From Humulus lupulus (taxonomy: Eukaryota; Streptophyta; Magnoliopsida; Rosales; Cannabaceae), in the NCBI RefSeq assembly GCF_963169125.1, contig NC_084795.1:140715766-140779765 (forward strand): a DNA stretch of 64,000 nucleotides, in the 5' to 3' direction. Under the pieces are notes generated by a model. It had not been told where the DNA came from. It saw nothing but the letters and a program-made list of their open reading frames with translations, and did no database searches. Made by a program: the position numbers and the translations under genes. Below, in pieces: positions 12,010 to 23,689 of the stretch (its first letter is position 1; the number at the start of each line of letters is the position of its first letter).

Positions 12010-12555
12010 CTGATTTTTCTCATTTAATATCAACATAGAGACTTTTTCATTAGCATTGATTAATGATAATTCTCTTTCGTGACAACTACATTAAGGAGAA
12101 AGTTAATGTCCATCATAATCTTTAGTTTATCTAATGCCCATATATAGTTATCCTCCCACTTTGACTCAAGAAAAACAAAGGAAACAAAAAATGTATAATC
12201 AATTGATGTGATTCCAACAATCTCTAATAAAGAAAGGTGTTACCTTGCAGTCTTGTAATTACAATCCATAACTAATACACGAGGAAAAGTATTAAAGTAT
12301 GTCAACTCCGACCGGATGTGCCCAAAATATATCTCTAAACGTATCAGTATCTTTTTCACTTCTATGCCACTCAATATAGTTATGTTTACTTAGCTTACCC
12401 ATCAATTGTTTCATTTGCGATCTAAATACCTTTTCTTGAACTTTACGATTTGTCTAGAAGTGTATATTGTCCTCATTGTTGAGACATTATATTGTCTCTT
12501 CCAAAGTCAACCTCCTTGCATAAGAATTTCCTTCAAAATGCTTTGCAGTTGCATG
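12010..12555 (-). pseudogene. Mutator-like (MULE/FAR1-type) transposase fragment, main part
   Basis: On the minus strand, starting at 12555 and moving left, several shifted frames give KHFEGNSYARRLTLEE, KQLMGKLSKHNYIEWHR, DTFRDIFWAHPVGVD, LVMDCNYKT, LLEIVGITSID, SKWEDNYIWALDKLK and ELSLINANEKVS. These are the landmarks of the MULE transposase domain (Pfam MULE, as in MULE/FAR1 proteins), including the region of the first catalytic Asp (MDCNYKT). Frameshifts and stops make it a pseudogene. The N-terminal part continues at 21260-21375, beyond an 8.7-kb nested insertion. The C-terminal half of the transposase is not present. Confidence 0.82.
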
Positions 12556-12568
12556 TAGGGGTGTTCGT

Positions 12569-14929
12569 TGTAATTCCCTGAATAGTCAAGGTCGTTACAC
12601 TGTGTGTGAAAAATAGTGCTAAACTCGTTAAGCGAGTCATATTGACTTAAAAGTGTAATTTAGGTTAAACGAAAGTTTAGGTATTAAAAGTTTTGATCAA
12701 AAAGTTGAACTTTTCATTAAAAGGGTTGAATAGTTACAAGAGATCCCAAAAGTTTCTAAATAAAATAAAGGTTTATCAAAATTACAGACTTAGACGACCT
12801 AAGTGGAAAAATTTCAACTAATGACTCATGCTCCTCAAAATATCGTGACCTTGGTGGCCGAGTAGATTGAGTATGTACATGCCGCCCGTACAATTCTCCA
12901 ACTCATGGCTGGTCCAACTTTCCTTTGCCCTTACCTGCCACGAAGCACCCGTGAGTCAAGGCTCAAGAAGAAAACCCAAACAAACCATATAGATATCCAG
13001 ATAAATATTAACATGTATTGCATACTCTACAACCACAAGAGGTTCACATAGATTTTCCAAACAATATAAGACTAATGTCGAGTAGATGGATATTGCATCT
13101 TCATAATGGTCCTGCCACTATGGCGGATATCGTATTCGCGTTATGGCCTCGCCACTATGACATACATTACACATGTATTGCCGATAACGACCTCGCGACC
13201 GAATTATCAGTACAAACAATTATAACAACATAGATTCAAGAAAAATAGACATTCAACTATAAACGGATTTATGACACGGTTATTCCTGTGCCCTATAATT
13301 GGGGCACACGCACTACACTCGGTGCAAGAGTTAGTTTTCTTACCTCAAGTCTAGAGCAATTGGGTAAAGCGACAACGAGCACGATCCTTTCCTCTTGAGA
13401 CTTGCGGTACCCCTAAAACTAACATATTCACAGTTATCAATCAAGAACAAAACCAATTAAGAGCTTCAAGATTGAGTCCTACCCTTCAGGACCTTGAATT
13501 CTACTAAACCGGGTAGTAGAATCCTTCCCAAGCCCTTAGGTTTGAGTCCCCCCAACTCAAAACTTCATTTGGACACTTTCCCCAATTAGAGTCGTGGGCC
13601 GCCCCTGAAGGGTCGTGACACGCCTCTAGGCAGAGAGCCCCAAACCACAAAGGCACAGGACATGCACCCCAGCGTAGTCTACCAAGCGCTGTGGAGCAAA
13701 GGAAATTAAGAGGAACCCCAATGCCTCTGAGTTCATGGGGGCCATAATGCTCCATGAATAGCGTCGCGGTGCAATCTCGCGAACCCAAAAAACATGATAT
13801 TTTCAGAAAATCGCAAGTCTCCCAAAACCGTCCCAAAACAAAATTTTAACCCAACTCGACCATATAAATGGTCCCAACAACACATGTTAGCAATAAACAC
13901 TAGCCCAGACCTCTTAAACACTCCCATACCCATGAATTCCCAAAATCACGATTTGAGCTTCAAAACCCAATTCTTTTCAAATTCGAAAATCTAAAGCATA
14001 AAACTAGAAATTCCAGGAGTAATAAGCATTTAAAATAATTAAAAACTCAAATCCTATCATCTAAAAGCTCAACATAGAACCTTACACCCAAAATTTCAAA
14101 AATCAACTCAATGCTCAAACATCCTTCAAGAACACTAAGAACAACAAGAAAAGAGAAGGTAACCCATAACTTAGATGCCCAAATTTCGAGAATTTAGTCT
14201 GTAATCGACCACCCAGTGATCCAATCTCCAATTAATTCCCCTCTTCCTCAATAAATCACTTGAGAGCTTTTTAGTGTACTTAGCCAAATGAAAGAAACCA
14301 AAAGAGAGTGAGAAAATGTAAGTTACGTGAATCACCAGAATTGTTCTCAACTTTGAGCTAGTTGGCTTAGTCTAATGGTCAAAATGACCAATTTGCCCCA
14401 TATCCACTCTAATGCCCTCTGTCCAATCCAATGGTATTTTGATCTTTATCACGAAATTCCCACTAATCCTCAAATTTCACCCCCGACTTCCCAATTAAAT
14501 TCACTAAACCCAAAATGCTCACCAATTAACTCCCATTACTCAATGTATGCCGGTAAATTACCAAAATACCCCTAAGCTCACCCTGAGTCGAGTATTTAAC
14601 CCCATTGTGACTTTTCCGCTAAATTGCTCAGTAGGATCGCCTTGTGCCAAATATGTCAAATATATCAACATAATTATGTGGTCTCACTCATAAAGCATAT
14701 ATAATTACCAATATAACCTCAGGGGGTCAAAATTACGAAAATGCCCTTTTTAATAGAAATGGGCCCACAAGCATATTTAATACACTGAAACATGCATAAG
14801 CAATCATATCTTAATATAACTCATATATATATTAATAATTAAATCATATTAACACATAAACATCCAATTATGCCCTTCTGACGCAGTAATCAAGGTATTA
14901 TTCCCTATTAACAAATTTGCGACGTTACA
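12569..14929 (-). repeat. 3' LTR of element E
   Basis: In + coordinates it starts TGTAATTCCCTGAATAGTC and ends GCGACGTTACA. It is the LTR next to the polypurine tract, hence the 3' LTR of this minus-strand element. It matches the 17963-20570 LTR throughout, with many point differences, so the insertion is considerably older than F or D. Open frames inside it lack coding features. Confidence 0.88.
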
Positions 14930-16226
14930 ACTATCCCCTCCTTATAGAAATTTCGTCCTCGAAATTTACATGAACAACTCGGGATACTGATTCTGCATGT
15001 CTGATTCTAATTCCCAAGTTTTCTCCTAGACCTTGTTGTTCCTCCATAACACTTTAACCAAGGGTGTCAACTCTGTCAGTGGTGTAGCTATCCTTGAAAA
15101 CCTTTCTACAAAATGTCGATAATATCCCGCCAATCCAAGGAAACTTCTGATCTCTGGTGCATTTCTAGGCCTTGGCCAATCTCTCACTGCCTCAATCTTA
15201 GCTGAATCAACCTTAATTGCATCTTTGCTAAAAATGTAATCGAGGAAGGTCACCTGAGGTAACCAAAAGTCGCACTTCTTGAAATTGGCATACAACATGT
15301 TCTCCCCCAACCTCTGAGGTACCAACCACAGATGTTGCTCGTGTTCTGCCTCTATCTAAGAGTAGACTAGGATGCCGTCGATGAAGACAATCACAAACTT
15401 GTCGAGGTAGTCCTTGAACACATTGTTCATTAGATCCATAAAAGCTGCTGGGGCATTGGTCAGTCTAAACGACATGACCAAAAGCTCATAATGTCCATAT
15501 CTTGTGCGAAAGGCCGTCTTCAAAATTTCCTCATCTGTGATCCTCAGCTAATGATAACGAGATCGTAGATCGATCTTTGAGAATATGTTCCTATCTGCCA
15601 CTAGTCAAACAGGTCATCAATCCTTGGCAGTAGGTACTTGTTCTTGATAGTTAGCTTGTTCAACATCCTGTAATCGATGCACATCCTCAATGTCCCATCT
15701 TTCTTATTAACAAACAATACTAGCGCGCCCCACAGTGAGAAGCTGGGTCTAATGAATCCCAAATCCAGTAACTCTTATAATTATACCTTCAACTCTGCCA
15801 GAGCCATTCCATATGGTGCTCTAGATCAGGTTATCTCCCCGGTGCCAACTCTATATAAAACTCAATCTCTCAGCAGCGGTAACCCTAGTAGGTCCTCTGG
15901 AATACATCCAAAAACTCGCAGACCAATATGGTCTCTGCCGGCCCAACAGGCATCTCCCTGGTGGTATCCACTATGCTCACTAGGAATCCTATGCAACGTC
16001 CTTGCAATAGTTCTCTAGCCTTCAGTGCTGAGATCATAGGAATACGAGGCCCGTTCACAGCGCCCACAAACACAAATGGGTCCTCTCCCTCGGGCTCAAA
16101 GGTCACAATCCTCCTTTTATAATCAATGGTTGCCCTATACTTGGCTAACCATTCCATGCCCATAATCATATCAAAATCCTCCATAGCTAGCTCAATCAAG
16201 TCTACTGACAACTCTTTACTATCCAC
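14930..16226 (-). pseudogene. pol: Element E pol remnant (protease, RT, chromodomain tail; RNase H-integrase deleted)
   Basis: Read leftward from 16226: protease tail and linker (DLIELAMEDFDMIMGMEWLA, PFVFVGAVNGPRIPMISALK), then a badly damaged RT between about 15870 and 15330, then KKCDFWLPQVTFL and [19 protein letters not shown] at 15325-15100. At about 15063 the text jumps from the TPLTEL motif that follows the RT directly to LVKVLWRNNKV, which belongs to the very end of pol. Relative to element A about 1.9 kb (RNase H and integrase) is missing. The frame 15026-15325 spans the joint without a stop. TTTCGAGGACGAAATTTC and the polypurine tract follow. Confidence 0.85.
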
Positions 16227-17584
16227 CTCTACTGGAAATGATCTAATGCACCTCCTAGAAACTACTAACTCCCAATAGGAAATACGGTACCAAACCCCAC
16301 AACATAGAAATCACAAAGCCTACACAATCTATCAACCACTTTACTATAAATAAACGAATATGTAGAACCAGAGTCAATCAATACATTGTAAGTGGAGCCA
16401 GTGCTAGAAATATGACATATCACTACTGAGGGACTAGCCTCAGCCTCTAACTGGGTCAACGTGAATAGTCGGGCTGGTGTCAAACTATCACCTTTCTTCT
16501 GTTCCTCTCTCTTCAGTTGTGGGCAATCCCTTCGAAAATGTCTCACTACCTCACAAAGGAAGAATGCCTTAGCACATCATTCTCTCACAAGGCGTTTCCT
16601 GCATTTGGCGCATGCCAGAAAACTTCTCCAGGCCTTGTTTCAGCCTTTACAGCCACCCTGAGTACCTTGACCCCTACTATTAGGACTAGGAGTGCTAGAA
16701 GTGTAAGGGGTCTTCCTTTTCTAGTCACTAGGGCCTCCGCCCCTACTAGACCCAGTAAATGGAGGTACCATTCTCCTGACATCACGTCTCGCGATCTTCT
16801 CATGCCAAATCCTATCCTCTACGCCCTTAGCAGTAATGGCATTCTCAACTACTTGAGCATATGTAGTAACTCCAAGCACTGAGGTGATCCTAACATCTCG
16901 TGCTATAATGGGGTTTAATCCCCGAACAAATCTATCCCTCCAGGTAGCATCGGTTGGCACCAAGTGAGAAGAAAACTTGACCAACCTTTCAAACTTTAGG
17001 GCATACTCAGTCACAATAATGTTGTCCCAAACCAATCTGGTAAACTCATATCCCTTTGTAGCTCAAATTGCGTTGTTGTAGTATTTCTCGTTGAACAAAT
17101 ACCGAAATTCATCCCAACTCAATACAACGACGTTTAGGGTTTGAGATACAACCTCCTACCAGATACGGACATCCTCCCGAAACATGTACGTGGCACAGGC
17201 CACTCTCTCATTACCTACCACCCTCATAAAGTCAAGGATGGAGGTGATCATACTCATCCAATGCTCAGCTCGTAGTTGGTCTAGCCCTCCCTCAAAAGTA
17301 GGAGGGTGCTGCTTCTTGAACAACTCATAAAGAGGTTCCCATCTGTTCTATACTTGTGGCTGTCCTAGAACTTGTACCCCACAGGTGGTAGAACCAGTGC
17401 AACGTTCCCTGATGGAACCTGTTATCTCAGAAGTCTGATCTCATCCTCCTGTCTCTATAATCTGGCTTGCATTTTAGCAAATATCTGGGTAGTTCTCAGG
17501 AGCTGGCAGAGGATTCTGACCCTGGTTAACATCTTGACCCCAAATTTCAGCGCCAACTAGTCTGTTTGATCGCCAAGGAGGCAT
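16227..17584 (-). pseudogene. gag: Element E gag and protease (stops in frame)
   Basis: Gag starts at ATG 17584 on the minus strand (MPPWRS), about 380 bp from the 5' LTR. Recognisable stretches are HPPTFEGG, ILDFMRVVGNERVACATYM, WDEFRYLFNEKYYN, ALKFERLVKFS, and RFVRGLNPIIARDV. The zinc knuckle is damaged. The protease active site appears as LIDSGSTYSF in the frame 16265-16546. Several stops (for example in place of Trp and Gln) break it. It corresponds position by position to gag-pro of element A but belongs to a different family. Confidence 0.85.
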
Positions 17585-17943
17585 TCTCTCTAAGTATAAC
17601 CGATATCAACGACTTAGCAAATCAGGCAATGATAACAGATTCAACAACTTTCCCATCGTTCACAACCAAACCAATAAGCAACACTCACAAACATAATGCT
17701 AATTGAAATTTCTCATGCATCAACAACGTTAACAAGCATACATTCTCATATGCACCTAGTAGTCAAGGGCCATGCCCAATCAGTATAACTCAAGCCTTCT
17801 AATCAAGCATGCAAATAAGGCATATATATTTCATTTAAGAAATTAGGCACATATTCATATCATTAGTTACCAAACCATGAGCCGAGCTTATTTTTAGTGG
17901 CGAGTGTACATCCCTAGAAAATCTTCAGGAACTAATAAACCTT

Positions 17944-17959
17944 GGCATCTCGGATACCA
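17944..17959 (-). other. Primer-binding site of element E
   Basis: The minus strand reads TGGTATCCGAGATGCC three bases inside the 5' LTR, an initiator-Met-type site with changed bases after TGGTATC. It sets the minus orientation of E. Confidence 0.75.
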
Positions 17960-17962
17960 AGT

Positions 17963-20570
17963 TGTAACACCCTGAATAGTCAAGACCGTTACACCGTGTG
18001 TTAAAAATAGTGCTTAACTTGTAAAGCAAGTCATTTGGATTTAAAATTGTAATTTAGGTTATACGAAAATTTAGGTATTAAAAGTTTTGGTCAAAAAGCT
18101 GAACTTTTCATTAAAAGGGTTGAATAGTTATAAGGGATCACACAAGTTTATGAAAAAAACAAGCTTATCAAAATTACAGGCTTAACCAACCTAAGCGACA
18201 AATTTAAACTAATGACTCCTCCTCCTTAAAATATCTCGACCGTGGCGAATGAGCAGGAAGAGTATGTACACGTCGCCTCTACAACTCTCCAACTCATGGT
18301 TGGTCTAGCTTTCCTTTGCCTTTACCTGCACTATGAAGCAATTGTGAGCTAAGGCTTAGCAACAAAACCCAAAAAAACCATACAAATTTCCAGAAAAAAT
18401 TAACATGTATTGCATACTTTATAACCACAACTAGTTCACATAGATTTTTTAAACAATATACGACACATGCTAAGTAGATGGATATCACATCTTCACAATG
18501 GCAATGCCACTATGTCGGATATCACATCCACGTTATGGCCTTGCCACTACCGCATACATTACGCACGTGATGTCGATAACAACCTCCTAACCAAGCGATC
18601 AGTACAAACAATTATAACAACATAGATTCAAGAAAAGTAGACATTCAACTATAAATGAATTCATGACATGACCATTCTTGTGCCCTATAATTGGGGCACA
18701 CGCCCTACACTCGGTGAAAGTTTCAGTTTTCTTACCTCAAGTCTTGAGAGATCGGGTAAAGTGACAACGAGCACAATCCTTTCCCCTCAAGCCTTTCAGT
18801 ACCCCTAATCACAACATATCAATAGATATTCATCAAGAACTAAACCAATTAAGAGATTAAAGATTGAGTCCTAGCGTTCGGGACATCGAATTCTACTAAA
18901 CCGGGTAGTAAAATCCTTCCCGAGCCCTTACGTTTGAGTCCCCGCAACTTAAAATCTCATTTGGCAACTTTCGCTAATTAGAGCCGCGGGCTGCCCCTAA
19001 AGGGCCTCCTCTAGGTGCGTCGCGGCGCCAAGGCAGTTCGGAGGAACCCAAGTGCCTTTGAGTTCATGCGGTCGTGGTGCTCGAAGATCAGCTCCCGACA
19101 CAACCCCATGAACCCAGAACTGTCCCAAAACACGGTTTTAACCCAACTCGACCATAGAAATGGTCCCTGCAACACATGAAAGCAATAAACACCAGCCCAA
19201 ACCTCCTCTACACTCCCAAAACCATGAATTCCCAAAATCACCATTTGAGCTTCAAAACCTAATTCTTTTCAAATCCGAAATTCTAAAGTTTAAAACCAGA
19301 ACTCCCATGAGTAATAAGCATTTAAAACAATTCAAAACTTGAATCCTATCATCCAAAAGCTTAGCACAGAACCTTACACCCAAAATTTCAAAAATCAATT
19401 CAATACTCAAACATCCCTCAAGAACACTAAGAACAACAAGAAGAGACAAGGTAGCCCATATCTTTGCTGCCCAAAATCTGAGAATTTAGTTTGTAATCGA
19501 CCACCTAGTGCTCCAATCTCCATTCAATTCCCCTTTTCCTCAAGAAATCAAACACTTGTGAGCTTTTGAGTGTACTTATCCAAATGAAAGAAACCAAACA
19601 CTACAACAAAAAAGGTCATTTGGTTCAGTTTGTAACTGCCACAATTGAGTTTTTGCATCAGTTTTATATGTGACGCGGAATCCCATGATGCAAACCAGGC
19701 TGGCGTTTGCGTCAGGGGGGCACTGCCACAAACAGGCTGTTACCGTCAGTGGGTCACTGACGCAAACAGTCTCGTTAACAGCGTCAGTGGCCCACTGATG
19801 CAAATGGCACCATTCGACGCCATCAGTGTATGTTATGATGCAATTGACCCCACATTTGTGGCAATGCCCAACTGTCACAAATGTTAATTCTTAGTCAACA
19901 GCACCAGTCAATGTCGCGTTTGACTGATATAATTGCCATTTTTTGTAGCAGTGAAAGGAGAGTGAGAAAATGTAAGTTACATGAATCACCAGAATTGTTC
20001 TCAACTTTGGTCTATTTGGCTTAGTCTAATGGTCAAAATGACAAATTGTCCCCTTATCCACTCTAATGCCCTTTGTCCAATCCAAGGGTATTTTGGTCTT
20101 TCTCACGAAACTAACCTCAAATTTCACCCAACTTCGCAATTAAATTCACTATACCTGAAATACTCACCAATTAACTCCCATTACTGAATAAATCCCAGTA
20201 AGTTACCAAAATACCCCTAAGCTCACCCTGAGCCATGTATTTAACCCCGTTGTGACTTTTTCGCTAAATTGTTCACTAGGACCGTCTCGTGCCAAATATC
20301 TCAAAAAAATCCACATAATAATGTGGTCTCACTCATAAAGCATATATAATTAGCGATATACCCTCGCAGGTTAAAATTACGAAAATGCCATATTTAATAG
20401 AAATGGGGCCACAAGCATTAAACATGCATAAGCAGTCATATAATAATATAACTCATATAAATCACATATATATTCATAATTAAATCATATTAACACATAA
20501 ACATCAAATTATGCGATCCGGACACAGTCATCAAGGCACTAACCCATATTAGCAAATTTGGGACGTTACA
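17963..20570 (-). repeat. 5' LTR of element E, carrying a MITE
   Basis: In + coordinates it starts TGTAACACCCTGAATAGTC and ends GGGACGTTACA. It is 2,608 bp long, or about 2,250 bp without the 355-bp MITE at 19599-19953 and its 3-bp duplication. The other LTR shows the uninterrupted target text GAAACCAAAAGAGAGTG. Confidence 0.88.
19599..19953. mobile_element. CACTA-type MITE
   Basis: A 355-bp element with ends CACTACAACAAAAAA and the inverted counterpart TTTTTTGTAGCAGTG, flanked by the 3-bp duplication AAA (19596-19598 and 19954-19956). Both features are the signature of the CACTA (En/Spm) superfamily. Inside are several short direct and inverted copies of TGACGCAAA / CTGATGCAAA, like the subterminal repeats bound by CACTA transposases. 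It has no coding capacity. The open frames over it at 19576-19887 are by-products of these repeats. The sister LTR of E gives the empty site. Confidence 0.9.
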
Positions 20571-20575
20571 TTCGT

Positions 20576-21259
20576 GGTGCGGGTGGTGCGGTTTTCTGTC
20601 AATTATTAGACTGCACCACATATGCGGTTTCAACAATTTTACAAACTACAACCCGCATTGCATAGACGTCAAAATGCATAAACTGCACCACAAAAATGTG
20701 GTGCAGTGTGGGCGATTTATACCTATCACCAATTGATTTAACAATTAAACATTATAATTAAGAAAGATTCATAATAAAACTCGTACCTAAAGTGTGTTTA
20801 ACAAAACAATAGATATACAACTAACTAATAAACTTTTAGCAAAACAATAAATACACAACAAATTAGTAACCTTTTAGCAAAACAATAAAAATACAACAAA
20901 CTAATAACAAAGAAAAAAATGTGATATAGAAGTAAATGTTTTGATTATGGAGGAATATATTTAGGTTGAAGTAGAATATGTGTTAGCATCTTATGAAACA
21001 TAATATTTTTTTAAAATATTGTGTATATTATAATATATATGCCTTTAAGTTTAAATGTGGTAAAATTGAATAGAAATATATATAAAAAATTAATATATAA
21101 CGATGTAGTGCGATGCGGTTTGAACTACATTTATAAAATTTAAATCTACAAATCGCAACGCACTGCGCGGTTTGGGAAAAATACTAACCACAATCGCACA
21201 ACGATGGGTTCCAAACCGCAAAGTGTGGTGCGGTGTGGGTAGTTTGATGAACACCCCTA
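20576..21259. repeat. Main body of the hAT-like MITE
   Basis: Non-coding DNA between the right LTR of E and the inverted terminus at 21249-21259. It begins GGTGCGGGTGGTGCGG and ends with the mirrored GTGTGGTGCGGTGTGGG. The middle (20760-21090) is AT-rich with repeated AACAATA/ACAAC words. The frame 21090-21287 runs across the terminus and is not a gene. Confidence 0.65.
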
Positions 21260-21375
21260 CTTGAGTGATTATGAAATCCACACACAACTTTAACTATCCA
21301 ATCATCTAATGTTGCCAATTTTTACCCACTCAATAAAAATGGACAACCACAATTTTTAGTTGAAGTTCTTCTTCT
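21260..21375 (-). pseudogene. Mutator-like transposase fragment, N-terminal part
   Basis: The minus strand reads RTSTKNCGCPFLL, then DDWIVKVVCGFHNHS ending at 21260. This is the Cys/His-rich DNA-binding segment found before the catalytic domain in MULE/FAR1-type proteins (CGCP...VCGFHNH). Removing the MITE and one 8-bp target copy would bring HNHS into phase with AKHFEG at 12547, so both halves are one original gene. Upstream the frame is lost in a polypyrimidine run (about 21378-21402). Confidence 0.78.
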
Positions 21376-22728
21376 AAGTTTTCTCTCTTTTTTTTTTCGT
21401 TCGATTTGATTTACCTTTCGTCGATAGCTACCACTCCCTTCTCAAGAAAATTTAATTCTTGCCTTCCTACCTTCATCTAAATCAGATCTCTTAATTATAA
21501 TAATAATTCCATGTTATTTTCCTTTTATCTCTAGTCCATTCAATAAGAGATTCTTTCGAATTGAAAACCTATATAGAAATATTAAATAGAACTAATTAAA
21601 ATTTAAGCATATCTTAAGATTTGTAAATAAAAATAATAATTTACTTATAATACAAAGTTTGTAGAGAAAACATTGGTAGAATCAAACTCCGAAAAAATAC
21701 CTTAGCTTTGTTCAACATCTTCGTCATGCAAGTATCATTTCAACCACATAAATATAAATAAAATAAATAAAAATTGATATTAAATCTTTTGAGAAAATTA
21801 AATACATGAAAGAAGATATGATTTCTAATGATATTCATATCACACATTAAAACATAATAAACAATATAAAGAAACATACATTATCCATTAAAATGAGAAG
21901 CATTTCTTTTTCTTCTTTTTCAATGAGTCCTGCTTGGGCAACGAGAGACAATTAATTGAAGTCAAGAACGTTCTAAATTCAAGAAAACATACAATATCAA
22001 CATTTTTTGTCTTGAGTGGAATGTGGCATTCTTATAGTAGGCAAAAAAAAAAAAACGTCTAACAACTATTTTCAAAAGAAAAAAATAGGCATAGCAAACA
22101 CCATACGGAGTCCCTTTCGGGGAAAGTAAAAACACTATACAGAATAAGGCATTAATGCGCCTAATAGTCTAATACACCATAACAAAAACAAGGCAAAAGA
22201 CAAACATTAAGATTTAATACAATAATTAAAAATATATATTTATACAGGAAACTTACTTTTGTATTGGGTGATTCATCCATTGATGTAACCTCAATATTAT
22301 GTTGTTCTATTGATGAAATCTATCTTTTAAACTCAATTTTAACATACTGTTAAATTTCAATGAGTGGGGTGTACTTATTAAAAATTAAAATTTATAATTG
22401 AAATTAATTTTAAAATTGTCTATTTTAGTCATTTTACACAAGTATAAAAAATGTATTTAATTTTGTTTTAAATTTTAGGTGTACTTGTAAAAATTAGGGG
22501 TGCCAATATACCTCCCCCACTTGGTTTTGTGTAACCTGGGTTAACTTTTTGTATGTGATAAGCTAGTTCAACCATGGAACTGACTATGCTGCCAAAAAAA
22601 ATGCAATGGGGCAAGCTCCATACCAATATAATCCCGTAAGAATAACTATTAACAAATTAATTATTTCTCCACCCCTCTACATTATTATTTATTAATTTTC
22701 TCATAAAATATATATTGGCTGCCTTTTT
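21376..22728. other. AT-rich unassigned region
   Basis: About 1.35 kb with no open frame over 60 codons and no transposon ends that I can support. It is rich in A/T runs (for example 21395, 22046-22060). It may be decayed non-coding DNA of the Mutator-like element or ordinary intergenic sequence. Confidence 0.4.
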
Positions 22729-23541
22729 TGCTACCAACTAATTAAAATAAACTCAAAGAAAATGCAAGAAGAAGACAAAGATTTTACGTGGTTCAGGCTA
22801 TTAATTAACCCTAGTACATGATTCTATTGTATTATGATTTGAGGAAACTTGAGGGTTTCAAGCTTCAATGTAGCTTAGGCAGCTCTTGGCAATGCTCTGA
22901 ATACAAATGTGTCAATCATTTACAATGTGTGTCCTAACCCTATTTATAGAAGCTAAGGACAATTAACTCCTATAATGAGGATTTATTACAAAATATTCCC
23001 ACTTGATCGGGACATAAAAGCTAATAAATATACATTCCCGTAATTAAGGAGGTGGTGGGCCCGTGCGTGTCAAACAAGGCCCATTTATGAGGTTGCAACC
23101 CACGACTTTTTGGGGTAACACGTCTGTGATAGTGTCAGGGGGTAGATACACATTTTCCCATGTCGGGCGGCATAGTGAGACATACTGCTTGTCGCCTGTA
23201 CGGACTTCACATCACGACTTGAGGGAACAATAACATGTCATATGATTGCTTCAGGTCTAGGGTCATTGTGCATGATACCTTTAAATTTATTCCAGGCCTC
23301 AAGCACAACTCTCTAGACCTAGAGGGATGGATTAGAAAATGAGATGGGAAGACCCCTATGATAGTCATCGAGGCGTAATCCACATGGGGACATTTTTCTC
23401 CAGAGGCAGATCACAATAGGTGGGGAATGACTTACCTTCGGAGGAGCTCTAGGAGAGTTCACCAGGACTTCCTTAGCTTTTGTGGAGCTCAATTACTCTC
23501 TAATGTTTTCCACGAGTCAGTTGGTGAAAACTCGGACAACA
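22729..23541 (-). repeat. 3' LTR of relic H (Tat-like Ty3/gypsy)
   Basis: On the minus strand the LTR starts TGTTGTCCGAG at 23541, directly preceded by a polypurine tract (ACTTGGGGGACAAA, 23542-23555), as in elements D and B. The left end at about 22729 (TGCTACCAAC) is approximate. Inside, ACGTGGTTCAGG at about 22777 parallels ATAGTGGTTCAACC in the LTR of B, a motif seen in Tat-type LTRs. No 5' LTR, gag or pol of this element remains. Confidence 0.62.
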
Positions 23542-23689
23542 TTTGTCCCCCAAGTCTTCACTTGTCCTCGGATAGTGGAGACTTATACTGAGAGGAGTAA
23601 TTTCAAAGGATGTACTCGGGGGAGACGTTTGGGCATTTCAAGGCATTAAACCTATAAAACGTTGATGCCACATGTCGACTTCCCATTGC

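Larger units (their letters stand above)
12569..20570 (-). mobile_element. Element E: Ty3/gypsy (Tekay-like) with internal deletion
   Basis: A complete LTR-bounded element on the minus strand: 5' LTR at 17963-20570, 3' LTR at 12569-14929. It is flanked by a perfect 5-bp duplication, ttcgt at 12564-12568 and 20571-20575. The interior is only about 3.0 kb because RNase H and integrase are missing. A primer-binding site with changes lies at 17944-17959 and a polypurine tract at about 14930-14945. It sits inside the hAT-like MITE, and its own right LTR carries a CACTA-like MITE, so it lies in the middle of a four-level nest. Confidence 0.92.
12556..21259. mobile_element. hAT-like MITE, split by element E
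   Basis: The two ends are inverted: TAGGGGTGTTCG at 12556 and GAACACCCCTA ending at 21259, an 11-bp terminal repeat with one variable inner base. Subterminal GGTGCGG/GCGGTGTGG-type repeats are present at both ends, as is common in plant hAT elements. Flanking 8-bp sequences are gttgcatg (12548-12555) and cttgagtg (21260-21267), five of eight matching, consistent with an aged 8-bp hAT duplication. Without element E (12569-20570, plus its duplicated ttcgt) the MITE would be about 700 bp. It has no transposase of its own. Confidence 0.72.

Noticed and set aside
13504..13836. 110-codon minus-strand ORF in the LTR of E
   Set aside because: Not preserved in the sister LTR and has no recognisable content.
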